A DNA stretch of 64,000 nt, taken from Vibrio ishigakensis (GTDB taxonomy: Bacteria > Pseudomonadota > Gammaproteobacteria > Enterobacterales > Vibrionaceae). Location of the stretch: the NCBI RefSeq assembly GCF_024347675.1, contig NZ_AP024882.1, positions 1,752,306 to 1,816,305 on the forward strand. Direction: 5' to 3'. The translations under genes were made by a program, and so were the position numbers. Shown in pieces: positions 16,426 to 26,283 of this stretch (within the stretch, counting starts at the first letter, position 1; each line of letters opens with the position of its first letter). The notes under the pieces were generated by a model that saw only the letters and a list, made by a program, of their open reading frames with translations, did not search any database and had not been told where the DNA came from.

Positions 16426-19400
16426 TTATTTTTGGGTGTTGAGCTGCGACAGAAGTTGCTTCACCGCTGTCTCTAGCTGCACATCCCGATTTCGAGCAAC
16501 GCTCTCTGGGTAGTTGTGCACCAGTACATCCGGAGTGATATCTTGGTTTTCAAGCCACTTGCCTTTACTGTCTTTGATGCCGAGTTGAGGAACACCGTAT
16601 TGCAATAGAGGCTCTTGCTGTGTCTGCCAGTTAACAAAGGTACCCGTACCTGGAACTGCATCACCCACCAGCTTACCTAGCTTATTATCTTGATACAGCT
16701 TTGCCACAACGGAAGCGTCTGAGTAGCTAGATGGATTAGCCAACAATATGGTTGGCTTGGTCCAACGACGCAGTGGGAAGTTTGCTGCCTTGTAGCCGTC
16801 TCGACTGACCGCTTCACCGTAATCCACGCCAGACAGCAGGTCGATGAACTGATCATGAATATTACCGCCCGTGTTGTAGCGAATATCTATTACAACCGCA
16901 TCCTTGTCTTGGTTTTCACCAAATAGTTTATCCACCAGCTTCTTATAATCTTCCGACTCCATCTGCTGCACATGGATATAGCCGATACGACCCTCTGACA
17001 GTTTATTGGTCAAAGATTTACGCGTGTTATTCCAATAGCTGTAAGAAAGCTTGCTCTCTTTATATTGGTCGATTGGGAACACCTGAACCGTGTCGGTTTT
17101 ATCCGAATCAGGGGCTTTAACGGTTAAAGTAGTAAGTTTGCCCTCTAGGTTTCTCAAATATGGATAGATGTCTTTGTCTTTAGCAATCGTCTTGCCGTTG
17201 ACAGCCGTAATAATTGAGTCATCAGATATAGGAGAGTTTGGCAGGTCTACAGGTCCATTTGGCAGCACCTTATCTATCTTTATACCCTCACCTTGGTAGG
17301 TGTCATCATAGAAAACACCTAGACTAGCCACTTTCTCCCGATTACGACCAGCTCCAAAATAGTTTGCTCCGGTATGCGAAGCATTCAGTTCACCGACCAT
17401 CTCGCTCAGCATCTCGGCAAATTCTGGATAAGTATGGATCGAAGGTAAGTAGCGCGAGTAACTTTGACCCAATGCATCCCAATCCACACCGTGAAGACCT
17501 TTATCGTAGAAGCGGTTCTTAGTCATACGCCAGACGTGATTAAAGATATATTCACGCTCTTTGCCAAAGTTGAACTCGGCCTGCACATCGAAATACTTCG
17601 CATCCGATTTATGGTTAGCGAGCGTTACCTTGTCGATCATGCCATTTCCAAGGATCACCACGGCGTCATTGCTCGGACTCATCTGCACATCTTTTACCGC
17701 ATTTTTAGGGCGGGTAAGCATCTGATTGAATTCGCCAGTTTTGGTATTGATGTCCGCAAACACGTAGTTGTCTTTCTGGGAATACACCACCAACAAGTCT
17801 TTATTGTCTGGGGACAAGAACATATCTTTGATATCTAATGAGAATGGCGTTAAACGATGCAATCTATTATCTAGACCATTCGCCTCAAACTGCGTCGATT
17901 TATCATCCTCTTTCTTACCAGACTTAATATCTGTGCCATCGTCCGGCCTAAACCAGTTGTAATCAGCCACTGGGTTTAGGGCAAGCGCATAAATATCTCC
18001 TGCCACTGGTGAGCCATCGAGTTCAGTATTTCCGTCTCGTGGGGTAAACCAATATACGATTTGCCCGTCTTGGGAGAACTTAGGCGAATACTTAATAAAG
18101 CCGCTGTTATTGAGCACCATTTTGTCTTGCTTACCTGAGGTATCAAACAGCGCTATCTGGTTTTTGCCAAGCACGGTACCCAGGCGAGAGACCATATAAC
18201 GGCTATCCGGCGACCAAGAGTAGTGCCAATCGCTAGCCTCGTATGAATAAAACTCTTTCGCTGAGATAAGGGTTTCGGTGCTGTTATCTTTAAGGTTTTC
18301 CACCACTAGACTATTGCTGTTTACCCGATAAGCCAGTTTGCCGTTATCAGGAGAGAGCAGAGGCTGTGTCTCATCGACATCGGTCTGGGTAATTGCCTGC
18401 TCATTAATGTTAGAGGCAGTGATAAAGCTCTCATCCGTTGGCGCTATCTCGCTCTTATATATATCCCAGTTACCGTTTCGCTCAGAGGTGTAATAGAGAC
18501 TTTTACCATCAGCGGAGAAAGAAACCGACGCCTCTTTTTCTGGGGTATGGGTAACACGAACCAAGTTGCCCGAGCGCATAGAGACTACAAAGATATCACC
18601 ACGCGCAACTATGGCCGCTTCTGGCGCAGTTGGAGATATAGCAAATTCCGAAATCTCGTACTTAAGATTTACATTACGACTGCCATCCTTCATTCCCAGC
18701 TTGCGGATATGAATGTCCACCTTATGACTCTTCTCGTCATCTTTAGCTTTTAACCAAATATCGCCGTCATAGCTAAATACAAGATCATCTTTGTTGCTCA
18801 CTGACAAAGCGCGCACTGGAAAGTCTTTAAAAAAGGTTTGTTGAGTGGGTTCTGAATTTGAAGAATCTAGACCTTTACGCCAAACGTTAAATGAACCCGA
18901 ACGTTCGGAAAGATAATACATGGCCAAATCATCTGAAGACCAGTGAGCATCTCTGTCTTCCCCCTTGAACTGAGTCAGTTGAAGGTGCTTGCCCCCCTGA
19001 TAAAGCCAGATATCTCGCGCCGCCGATGAGGTGTGATGTTTGCGATACGCCTGCTCGACAAACGAAGGTCGGTTGGTATAAAGATAGCCCTGCTTGTTGT
19101 GCGCACTGGCAAAACTGCTGATCCCATTAGCCAACTCTAGCTTTTCACGACCACCTTGTGAGCCTACCGAATAGAGATAAAAGGCTTCACCGAAGAAACC
19201 ATCGTTGACGTTCTTATCGCTTCGACCGATACGCATGGATTCAAAATAGATACGCTGTCCATCTGAACTGAATGCATAGGGTACATCCTGGCTTGGATGG
19301 TAGGTAAGGCGTGTTAGCTCTCCGCTTTGCACATCCATAGAAAACACATCCCCTGCCCCATATCGATTGGAACTAAAGGCGATGGACTTCCCATCCGGTG

Positions 19401-19635
19401 ACCATATAGGGTGGCTACTAAACACGGACTCACTGGTAAGCGGAATGGCATCGCCACCTTTACTTGGCACTAACCACAACTGGCCTGAGTAGCGAAATAC
19501 TATCTGAGAGCCATCTGGCGAGACCGCTGCATCTCGATACCAATTTGCCGAATCAGATGAATGTAGAGGAGCAGCCATACTCGCCCCTGTAGAAAGAGCA
19601 ATAAGAGCACCGGCTTTGATAAAACGCGCGAGCAT
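16426..19635 (-). CDS. Tricorn-type S41 peptidase, exported
   Basis: 1069 residues starting with a signal peptide (MLARFIKAGALIALSTGASMAA). Two runs of TolB/PD40-like propeller blades follow (for example VFRYSGQLWLVPSKGG, WSPDGKSIAFSSNR, YYTSERNGNWDIYKS), then a helical C1-type segment, a PDZ domain around YQGEGIKIDKVLPNGPVD, and the S41 catalytic domain with IGYIHVQQM, VVIDIRYNTGGN and NPSSYSDAS containing the nucleophile Ser. It matches the length and order of bacterial tricorn protease homologues. Export means it works on peptides or proteins in the periplasm. Monocistronic with its own terminator. Confidence 0.88.
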   Translation of the reverse strand: MLARFIKAGALIALSTGASMAAPLHSSDSANWYRDAAVSPDGSQIVFRYSGQLWLVPSKGGDAIPLTSESVFSSHPIWSPDGKSIAFSSNRYGAGDVFSMDVQSGELTRLTYHPSQDVPYAFSSDGQRIYFESMRIGRSDKNVNDGFFGEAFYLYSVGSQGGREKLELANGISSFASAHNKQGYLYTNRPSFVEQAYRKHHTSSAARDIWLYQGGKHLQLTQFKGEDRDAHWSSDDLAMYYLSERSGSFNVWRKGLDSSNSEPTQQTFFKDFPVRALSVSNKDDLVFSYDGDIWLKAKDDEKSHKVDIHIRKLGMKDGSRNVNLKYEISEFAISPTAPEAAIVARGDIFVVSMRSGNLVRVTHTPEKEASVSFSADGKSLYYTSERNGNWDIYKSEIAPTDESFITASNINEQAITQTDVDETQPLLSPDNGKLAYRVNSNSLVVENLKDNSTETLISAKEFYSYEASDWHYSWSPDSRYMVSRLGTVLGKNQIALFDTSGKQDKMVLNNSGFIKYSPKFSQDGQIVYWFTPRDGNTELDGSPVAGDIYALALNPVADYNWFRPDDGTDIKSGKKEDDKSTQFEANGLDNRLHRLTPFSLDIKDMFLSPDNKDLLVVYSQKDNYVFADINTKTGEFNQMLTRPKNAVKDVQMSPSNDAVVILGNGMIDKVTLANHKSDAKYFDVQAEFNFGKEREYIFNHVWRMTKNRFYDKGLHGVDWDALGQSYSRYLPSIHTYPEFAEMLSEMVGELNASHTGANYFGAGRNREKVASLGVFYDDTYQGEGIKIDKVLPNGPVDLPNSPISDDSIITAVNGKTIAKDKDIYPYLRNLEGKLTTLTVKAPDSDKTDTVQVFPIDQYKESKLSYSYWNNTRKSLTNKLSEGRIGYIHVQQMESEDYKKLVDKLFGENQDKDAVVIDIRYNTGGNIHDQFIDLLSGVDYGEAVSRDGYKAANFPLRRWTKPTILLANPSSYSDASVVAKLYQDNKLGKLVGDAVPGTGTFVNWQTQQEPLLQYGVPQLGIKDSKGKWLENQDITPDVLVHNYPESVARNRDVQLETAVKQLLSQLNTQK

Positions 19636-20096
19636 GTAACAAATCCTTACGCAAAATTAAATACGACTCTAGCAAAGCCTATGCACTCTGTACCTATCAG
19701 AGAAACGAGAAATCAGGTTTCAAATGTGGAAAAACAAGGGGTTAGCATACTCATCGACGATGCTTTTTAAGGTTAATAAAAGCCACCGGAGAATTGCACC
19801 TTGTTAGTGCGATGAATAAAAAAGCACGATTATCATCAAGAAAAGTTGGATACAGTTAACGAATAAGATGAAAGTTACATGATATTTTTACGACTTTGAT
19901 TGACAAAGTAATTAGTTGCCTTAGTATCGATTGCGTCTGATATATAAAGTTGAAAGTGAAATACCGAGCAACGCAAGATTTATAGTATCCCTTCATTGTT
20001 CGACGCTACTTGTTGTTTTTCATTGGTTATAATTTTCTATTCAACTAATCAGCATGTTTATATGTAACTGTTAATTCTTTTGTAAGGGACACTATC
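19636..20096. promoter_or_regulatory. Upstream region of the tricorn and cold-shock genes
   Basis: 461 bp, AT-rich, no coding frame. The 3' part probably carries a long 5' untranslated leader for the cold-shock gene, as is usual for csp genes, but I cannot mark a specific element beyond AAGGGA before the ATG. Confidence 0.4.
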
Positions 20097-20306
20097 ATGT
20101 CTAATAAAACAACTGGCGTTGTTAAATGGTTCAACGAAACTAAAGGCTTTGGTTTTATCGCTCAAGACGGCGGTCAAGATGTATTCGTACACTTCCGTGC
20201 TATCACTGGCGACGGCTTCAAAACTCTAACTGAAGGCCAAAAGGTTGAGTTCGAAGTAGAGCAAGGTCAAAAAGGCCCTCAAGCAGCGAACGTTGTAGTA
20301 CTTTAA
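20097..20306 (+). CDS. Cold-shock domain protein (CspA family)
   Basis: A 69-residue single cold-shock domain. RNP1-type [11 protein letters not shown] and RNP2-type VFVHFRAI are both present, as are the conserved [11 protein letters not shown] start and QKGPQAANV end. It binds single-stranded RNA/DNA and acts as an RNA chaperone. AAGGGA lies upstream of the ATG, and a strong terminator follows. Which csp paralogue it is cannot be told from the window. Confidence 0.93.
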   Translation: MSNKTTGVVKWFNETKGFGFIAQDGGQDVFVHFRAITGDGFKTLTEGQKVEFEVEQGQKGPQAANVVVL

Positions 20307-20328
20307 TTTTAAGTACAGACAAGATTTC

Positions 20329-20357
20329 AAAATGCCACTCTCGAGTGGCATTTTTTA
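20329..20357 (+). terminator. Terminator after the cold-shock gene
   Basis: ATGCCACTC-TC-GAGTGGCAT perfect stem followed by a T run. Confidence 0.88.
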
Positions 20358-20533
20358 TGCCCGTTACAAAACCGACAGCTCAAGCACTGCCCTCCACCAT
20401 TGAGAGCTGTTACACAGAATTTCTGTTCTACTCCGAGCCATCTCTCACTAATTCACACCTAGGCTAAGCATTCCCATTGTTAAATGTTACTTTTCAGTAA
20501 CATTTGGATTACTAGTAACAAGGAAAAGTCACG

Positions 20534-22129
20534 GTGACATGGAGTGCATTAAGCCTACGCAAACGCTTACTATTGGTGATGGTGCTATCTGGCTTCATTG
20601 AACTGGTAATCCTTTCCATTGCAGGTTTCTATTACATCAAGAGCTCCCAAGAGCAAGAGACCGGTGAGAAAGCACTAGGCGTGGCCAACTTTCTGGCAAA
20701 CAGTCCATCGATTATCAAGATGATCGAGACCCGAGAGGTGGGTGATCTAGATATAAAGATGGCCTCTCTTACCCAAGCCCTAGGGGCTACTTTTATTGTG
20801 ATTGGTGATAACAAGGGGATACGCCTCATCCACCCAAGAGCAGAGCGCCTTGGCCTGCCAATGCGCGGTGGCGATAACATCCGTGCTCTCACCCATGGCG
20901 AATCTTATGTTTCCTTTGCTCAGGGCTCTCTCGGGCATTCTGTTCGCGGTAAGACAGCGGTGTTTAACGACAAAGGCGAGATCATAGGCGTAGTCTCTGT
21001 TGGATACCTACTAGTTAGCCTGCAGCAGCGTATCGAACCCTACCTTATCTTTTTACTCTGCATTGCCCTTGGAGTTGCGCTGCTTAACGGCCTACTTTCC
21101 AACTACGCCTACAAAAGATTTAAGACCACCTTGCTAGGTTTTGAACCCGAAGAGATGTCTCGCCTGTTCAGTGAGCTAGATGCGACCCTGAGTACCATCA
21201 AAGAAGGGGTTGTTAGCATAGACAGTCACAGCCGAGTGCGTATCTTCAATACTCGTGCAGCGCAGATCCTTGGCGTTAAACCTGAAAAGGTACTCAATAA
21301 GCCACTGTCCGAAGTGCTACCGAGAAGCGAGCTCAATCAACTGCTCAGTACCCACAGCGCTGAGAACGATATCGACCTTCTGCTCAATGGCGTACATATA
21401 GTGGCAAACCGTCAGCCGATTGTTGTCGATGGCAAGACTATAGGTGCGGTATCCAGTTTCAGGCCGAAAAACGAGATAAATGAGCTCACTAAACAGCTAT
21501 CACAAACTAAGCAGTACGCTGAACTGCTACGCTCACAAACCCACGAATATCGTAACAAGCTCAACACCATCAGTGGCCTTCTCCATCTGGAGCGTATCGA
21601 CAAGGTGCAAGAGCTGATTGGTCAAGAGTCCGACCATTATCAGCAGCTGATATCTCAGCTTCATCAGAACATTCAAGAGCCACTCGTTGCCGGTCTATTA
21701 CTAGGCAAGATAGAGCGTGCTCGTGAGCTTGGGCTAGAGCTAAAAATAGAGGAAGGGAGTCAGCTCTCTCCCCTACCTAACCATATTCAGGCTGAGGACA
21801 TAGTCACCGTGCTCGGTAACCTTATCGATAACGCCTTTGACGCCTCTAGTAGTCTGGAGTCAAAGCCTCTACCTATAAAGGTATCTGTGTCCGATCTCGG
21901 TAACGACCTTATTTTAGAGGTAACAGATTCTGGTCGCGGACTCCCAAATCAGATTGATGTAGAGCAACTCTTCACTCTGGGAGTCTCTTCCAAAACTGAG
22001 AAAGGACACGGCATAGGTCTACATCTGGTGAAAGAGATCGTAGAGCGTTATCAAGGCTCAATAGAAGCAGAAAACGGCCCTCAATATGGTGCTCAATTTG
22101 CAGTATTCATTCCTAAGGAAGGGATATAA
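20534..22129 (+). CDS. CitA/DcuS-type sensor histidine kinase
   Basis: 531 residues with GTG start (AAGGAA 9 bases upstream). Order: membrane span 12-34, periplasmic Cache-like sensor 40-165 (FIVIGDNKGIRLIHP, RGKTAVFNDKGEIIGVVSVG), second span about 168-192, PAS domain about 215-310, then the kinase core with His337 in SQTHEYRNKLNTISGLLHL, typical of the CitA/DcuS group, and ATP-binding boxes (NLIDNAFDA, DSGRGLP, GHGIGLHLV). It should sense an external di- or tricarboxylate. Its stop directly abuts the regulator start, and the convergent tctA, tctB and tctC genes suggest citrate or a related acid as signal. Confidence 0.88.
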   Translation: MTWSALSLRKRLLLVMVLSGFIELVILSIAGFYYIKSSQEQETGEKALGVANFLANSPSIIKMIETREVGDLDIKMASLTQALGATFIVIGDNKGIRLIHPRAERLGLPMRGGDNIRALTHGESYVSFAQGSLGHSVRGKTAVFNDKGEIIGVVSVGYLLVSLQQRIEPYLIFLLCIALGVALLNGLLSNYAYKRFKTTLLGFEPEEMSRLFSELDATLSTIKEGVVSIDSHSRVRIFNTRAAQILGVKPEKVLNKPLSEVLPRSELNQLLSTHSAENDIDLLLNGVHIVANRQPIVVDGKTIGAVSSFRPKNEINELTKQLSQTKQYAELLRSQTHEYRNKLNTISGLLHLERIDKVQELIGQESDHYQQLISQLHQNIQEPLVAGLLLGKIERARELGLELKIEEGSQLSPLPNHIQAEDIVTVLGNLIDNAFDASSSLESKPLPIKVSVSDLGNDLILEVTDSGRGLPNQIDVEQLFTLGVSSKTEKGHGIGLHLVKEIVERYQGSIEAENGPQYGAQFAVFIPKEGI

Positions 22130-22813
22130 ATGAACAACAAAATCCGAACCCTAATCATTGAAGATGATGAAGCGATTGCACAGCTTCACCTTCAGTATCT
22201 GCAAGCAAACCCAAATCTTGAGATTGTCGGCATCGCGCTTAATAAAAAACAAGCAGAGATGCAGATAGACCTGCTCAATCCAGACCTGATAATACTGGAT
22301 GTCTATCTGCCCGATGGCACAGGCTTGGAGCTTATCCAAGGACTCAGACAACAAGGCAAGCAGACCGACATCATTCTTATCACCGCCGCGCGCGAGCCTG
22401 AGATCTTACAAAGTGCCATGCGATTAGGCGTTGTAGAGTATCTACTAAAACCCGTCATGCTGCCCCGCTTAGATACAGCGATTAATAATTACCTATCTAA
22501 ACAACAGCTCATCGAGTCTACCGATACCTTTGATCAGGACTTTGTGGACTCCCTATTAAGCGCAGAGCGAAAAGAGCAAGAGAGCGAACCAGATAGACTG
22601 CCAAAGGGCATTGATGCGGTGACTCTTAACAAGATACGGGATCTGTTCAAGGGGCAGAACGCTTGGAAAGCGGATGAGGCAGGGAAAGAGATAGGAGCTA
22701 GCCGAAGCACCGCTAGACGATATCTAGAGTTCTTGGTCAGCACCCAAGAGGTTAAAACCGATGTGCTCTATGGCACGGTAGGACGTCCGGAGCGAACCTA
22801 CGTTCGCCAATAG
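22130..22813 (+). CDS. CitB/DcuR-type response regulator
   Basis: 227 residues. The receiver domain has the acidic pair in IIEDDEAI, the phosphorylated Asp57 in LIILDVYLPDG and Lys in LLKPV. A linker leads to a C-terminal helix-turn-helix (AWKADEAGKEIGASRSTARRYLEFL), as in CitB/DcuR/DpiA regulators. It starts immediately after the kinase stop. Together they probably control the adjacent tricarboxylate transporter genes. A bidirectional terminator separates it from tctA. Confidence 0.88.
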   Translation: MNNKIRTLIIEDDEAIAQLHLQYLQANPNLEIVGIALNKKQAEMQIDLLNPDLIILDVYLPDGTGLELIQGLRQQGKQTDIILITAAREPEILQSAMRLGVVEYLLKPVMLPRLDTAINNYLSKQQLIESTDTFDQDFVDSLLSAERKEQESEPDRLPKGIDAVTLNKIRDLFKGQNAWKADEAGKEIGASRSTARRYLEFLVSTQEVKTDVLYGTVGRPERTYVRQ

Positions 22814-22815
22814 TA

Positions 22816-22844
22816 AAAAGCGCAGACCATTAGCCTGCGCTTTG
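22816..22844. terminator. Bidirectional terminator between the response regulator and tctA
   Basis: AAAGCGCA/TGCGCTTT stem flanked by A-rich and T-rich ends, between convergent genes. Confidence 0.7.
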
Positions 22845-22861
22845 TATTAGGGGCTAATGAC

Positions 22862-24382
22862 CTAGTTAGTTTGAGGCTGTGGCTTTAATTTCTTAAACGC
22901 CATTCGCCAGATTGGCGCCGTTAATACCATTACCGAGAGGATGGTAAAGACCATAGTAATTGGGCGCTCCCATAGGAATGAAAGCTCGCCATCGCTTATC
23001 ATCAAAGCGCGACGAAGGTTCTCTTCCATCATCCCACCTAGAATAAATCCGAGAAGCAATGGCGCTAATGGGAAGTTCGCCAGCCTCAGGGCTATTGCAC
23101 CCATGGCCACCAACAGCATCACAAACACATCCATAGTATTGAACGAAACCAGATATACCCCTGTGATTGAGAAGAACAGAATCATAGGTAGCAATACTGT
23201 TCTTGGCACAGCTAAAAGCTTAGAAATATACGGAATCAAAGGCAGATTCAGGATAACCAATACTATGTTGCCAAAGTACATGGAGATGATCACCGACCAG
23301 AATACATCCGGATGCTCAACGAACAAACGCGGACCAGGCTGAATCCCATAGGCAATCAAGGCGCCTAGCATAATAGCCGTTGTGCCTGAGCCCGGAATAC
23401 CTAAAGTAAGCAGAGGTACAAACGAGCCACTAGAGGCTGCATTGTTAGCAGACTCAGGAGCAACTAAGCCGCGGATACTGCCCTTACCAAACTCTTTCTG
23501 TTTATCTTTCGGAGCTAGGTTACGCTCCATACCGTAACTAAGGAAAGCTGCGATAGTTGCACCCGCACCCGGCAAAACCCCGGTAAAGAAACCCAGAATG
23601 GAAGAACGAATAGAGGTAGGCGCGACATCCTTAAACTCCTCTTTGGTCACCTTCATGCTACCGATATTGCTCATCTGCTCATTCTCTTGAGCACTAGTAT
23701 CTTGAGAGGGCTTCAAGATCCCCATCAAGGTTTCACCCAAAGCAAAGGTCGCCATTGCCAAAAGCAAAAAGCTAAAGCCATCCATCAGGTCGGTAAGACC
23801 AAAGGTAAATCGCTCAACCCCTACGCCTTTATCGATACCCACGGTTGAAAGCATCAGACCAAGCACCGTCATCATCCAAGCCTTGATAACCTGACCGGGA
23901 CCAGCAAATGCGGCTACTGCCGATAAGCCAAGAAGCATAAGCGCAAAATAATCTGAAGATTGGAAGCTCAATGACACAGTAGCCAAAGCGGGCGCTGCCA
24001 CAAGCAGCATCAGCGCTGATAGTGTACCGCCAGTGAACGAAGAATAAGCCGCCAGAGCTAGCGCCTTACCTGCTTGTCCTTTCTGAGCCATAGGATAACC
24101 ATCAAAGGCGGTCACTACAGTAGAAGAGCAGCCAGGCGCATTGATCAAGATTGAAGAGGTCGAGCCGCCAAATACCGCGCCATAATACACGCCCGCCATC
24201 AAAATAAGACCTGAAGAAGGCTCAAGGCCATAGGTGATAGGTATCATCAGCGCGATAGCTGAGATTGGGCCAAGCCCTGGCAACATACCGATAAAGGTAC
24301 CCACAAAGCAGCCCACCACCACCATCAAGATATTCCATGGCATGATGGCCGTAGAGAGCCCTTGGAAAATTCCGTCTAACAT
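22862..24382 (-). CDS. tctA: Tripartite tricarboxylate transporter, large membrane subunit TctA
   Basis: 506 residues with about 11-12 membrane spans. The TctA signatures GMLPGLGPISAIALMIP (near 33-49), GAVFGGSTSSILINAPGCSSTVVTAFDGYPMA and the second-half repeat GVLPGAGATIAAFLSYG with LGIPGSGTTAIMLGAL are plain. It is the sodium-driven pore subunit of a TTT-family importer. Gene order tctC-tctB-tctA on the minus strand, with tctB 12 bp upstream, is standard. Substrate, by analogy and the CitA-like sensor next door, is citrate or another tricarboxylate. Confidence 0.93.
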   Translation of the reverse strand: MLDGIFQGLSTAIMPWNILMVVVGCFVGTFIGMLPGLGPISAIALMIPITYGLEPSSGLILMAGVYYGAVFGGSTSSILINAPGCSSTVVTAFDGYPMAQKGQAGKALALAAYSSFTGGTLSALMLLVAAPALATVSLSFQSSDYFALMLLGLSAVAAFAGPGQVIKAWMMTVLGLMLSTVGIDKGVGVERFTFGLTDLMDGFSFLLLAMATFALGETLMGILKPSQDTSAQENEQMSNIGSMKVTKEEFKDVAPTSIRSSILGFFTGVLPGAGATIAAFLSYGMERNLAPKDKQKEFGKGSIRGLVAPESANNAASSGSFVPLLTLGIPGSGTTAIMLGALIAYGIQPGPRLFVEHPDVFWSVIISMYFGNIVLVILNLPLIPYISKLLAVPRTVLLPMILFFSITGVYLVSFNTMDVFVMLLVAMGAIALRLANFPLAPLLLGFILGGMMEENLRRALMISDGELSFLWERPITMVFTILSVMVLTAPIWRMAFKKLKPQPQTN

Positions 24383-24394
24383 TCTTATGTCTCC

Positions 24395-24889
24395 CTACAT
24401 AAACCACAGAATCAAGGTGCCCGGCTCAAGATAGATATCTAGCCCTTGAGTCAGCAATAGATAAAACCCGATCACAAACGGGAAAGAAGCGCCAAATAGC
24501 ACAGGCTTTCTGCGCTCTCCCAGAAGGTAGAAACCTGCCAACAAGAAAAGGCTGGTTGCCAGTACGAAACCAAGATGCGTAAGACCAACCCCATACAAAG
24601 CCATCAGTACCAGAAAGCTAATCAACAGCTTCCAGTTAAAGTCCATGATTGCGCTGCTCTCTTGATCGCTCTTGCCCGTTACCAGAAGCATTAGCGCCAG
24701 ACCAACACCAACCCAGGTCAAGATGGTTGGCAGAGTGCGAGCAGTGAAGGGTTCGTACTCATCACCCGGAAAGAGAGGGATCAGGCTGGTTTGATATCCA
24801 TAGCCCAAACAGAACAACAAAAACAGCAAGGCACCGACGCGGTTTCGGGACAGCAACTGGCCTTTTAAGGGGGAAGATAGATGAGACAT
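24395..24889 (-). CDS. tctB: Tripartite tricarboxylate transporter, small membrane subunit TctB
   Basis: 164 residues with four predicted membrane spans, the usual size for TctB. It begins with a charged segment, then ALLFLLFCLGYGYQTSLIP and a conserved-type FPGDEYEPFTARTLP loop. It partners TctA in the membrane and is encoded 12 bp before it. Sequence conservation in TctB is low, so the call rests on size, topology, the loop and gene order. Confidence 0.88.
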   Translation of the reverse strand: MSHLSSPLKGQLLSRNRVGALLFLLFCLGYGYQTSLIPLFPGDEYEPFTARTLPTILTWVGVGLALMLLVTGKSDQESSAIMDFNWKLLISFLVLMALYGVGLTHLGFVLATSLFLLAGFYLLGERRKPVLFGASFPFVIGFYLLLTQGLDIYLEPGTLILWFM

Positions 24890-25027
24890 CTCTCTCTCCT
24901 AAATAGAAACTGTATATGGGCGGTTCAGCAAAGGGGTGAACAAGGTTGGCATTAGCCAATAGGTAAGGAGAATGAAAAGGCAGACCTAATCAGTCGGTAA
25001 AACCCATATACAGAGAAAATTGGAAAA

Positions 25028-25050
25028 GAGGCCAGCCTAAACTGGCCTAT
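25028..25050 (-). terminator. Possible attenuating hairpin after tctC
   Basis: AGGCCAG/CTGGCCT stem read leftward into CTCTTTTCC. The weak T run suggests partial termination between abundant tctC and the downstream tctBA. Confidence 0.5.
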
Positions 25051-25056
25051 GTTTGA

Positions 25057-26028
25057 TTATTTAAGGAAGCCAAGCTCTTTCATTAGTGAACCCATCTGCT
25101 TCTCTTGATCTTCAAGGAAGGTGTAGAAATCTTTGTCAGCTTTGTAGTTGTCGATCCAACCGTTGCGGTCACGCACTACCTGCCACTCATCGGTGTTATA
25201 CATCTTAGATAGCACCTTGTTCCACTCATCGATCTTCGCTTGTTCAGTACCAGGAGCGGCAAAGAAACCACGCCAGTTAGCAAATACTGTGTCGTTGCCA
25301 TACTCAGTTAGAGTCGGAATATCAGGTGCTGCTTCAAGGCGTTTAGGCGCAGTCACCGCAAGCACGCGAACCTGTCCTGAATTGGACATCTCTAGCACTT
25401 CACCTAGACCCGTAGACAGCAGCGGAGTCTCACCTGAAAGCAGTGCTGCCATCGCCTTGCCACCTGCGTCATAAGCGATATAACGTACCTGGCGGGCATC
25501 AAAACCTTCGCCTTTAAACGCTGCTGCTACCACTAGATGGTCCATACTGCCGCGAGCCGAACCACCAGCAATCTTCACGCTGCGAGGGTTCTTCTCAAAG
25601 TCCGCAACCACGTCTTCCCAAGTCTTATACTTTGAGTCTACTGAGGTCACGATAGCGCCATAATCGGAAACGGTTGCTGCAACTGGGGTAAGGTCACGGA
25701 AAGACTGAGGAAAAACACCACTTAAAGAGCGCACCACGATAGGGGTTGAGTTCACCATCAAGGTGTCTTCTTGGCGCTTAGCGGTCTCAATCAGGTGCGC
25801 GATAGCCTTACCGCCACCGCCACCAGATAGGTTTTGGAAAGAAACCTTTTCCACTAGGTCTTCTTTTACCAAAACATCGCCTGTGCCACGCGCGGTCATG
25901 TCCCAACCGCCACCGGCGCCACCAGGGATCAAGAAGTGGATTTTATCAATATCCGCTGCTGTTGCTGAAAAAGAGAAAACGACGGTCAGTAGAGCCGATG
26001 CAATCGAAGGTTTGAACTTGTTTAACAT
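25057..26028 (-). CDS. tctC: Tripartite tricarboxylate transporter, periplasmic binding protein TctC
   Basis: 323 residues with signal peptide (MLNKFKPSIASALLTVVFSFSATAA). TctC features include the IHFLIPGGAGGGWDMTARG start of the mature protein, SGGGGGKAIAHL, and the VRYIAYDAGGKAMAALLSGE and TLTEYGND segments. It captures the substrate in the periplasm and hands it to TctA/TctB. A 167 bp gap with a hairpin separates it from tctB, a common way to make more binding protein than membrane subunits. Regulated probably by the CitA/CitB-like pair. Confidence 0.93.
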   Translation of the reverse strand: MLNKFKPSIASALLTVVFSFSATAADIDKIHFLIPGGAGGGWDMTARGTGDVLVKEDLVEKVSFQNLSGGGGGKAIAHLIETAKRQEDTLMVNSTPIVVRSLSGVFPQSFRDLTPVAATVSDYGAIVTSVDSKYKTWEDVVADFEKNPRSVKIAGGSARGSMDHLVVAAAFKGEGFDARQVRYIAYDAGGKAMAALLSGETPLLSTGLGEVLEMSNSGQVRVLAVTAPKRLEAAPDIPTLTEYGNDTVFANWRGFFAAPGTEQAKIDEWNKVLSKMYNTDEWQVVRDRNGWIDNYKADKDFYTFLEDQEKQMGSLMKELGFLK

Positions 26029-26283
26029 GATTCACGTTCCTTATGTACCGCAAGCGCGGCTGTTTTTATAGGTCGATGAAAAAGTTAAACGATTGTTAAC
26101 GGGACGTCTTTAAAGAACGAATATTGTGAATTAGGAGCATATTGGGAGTTTTGTTCATATTGTTCATGACTTCTCGGGCAATAGAAAAGCTAAAAGAGAG
26201 CCATTCGGCTCAATGCCCCCCTTTAAGCCCTAACTGATCGGCATTGCTCCTAATCACACCCATATCGAGCCACTGACTATATT
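26029..26283. promoter_or_regulatory. Promoter region of tctC
   Basis: AT-rich, no gene. Near 26152-26170 the sequence GTTCATATTGTTCATGAC contains two GTTCAT blocks nine bases apart, a possible regulator site; unproven. Confidence 0.35.

Noticed and set aside
19636..20096. Riboswitch upstream of the cold-shock gene
   Set aside because: No recognised ligand-binding fold; a temperature-responsive leader is likely but not markable.
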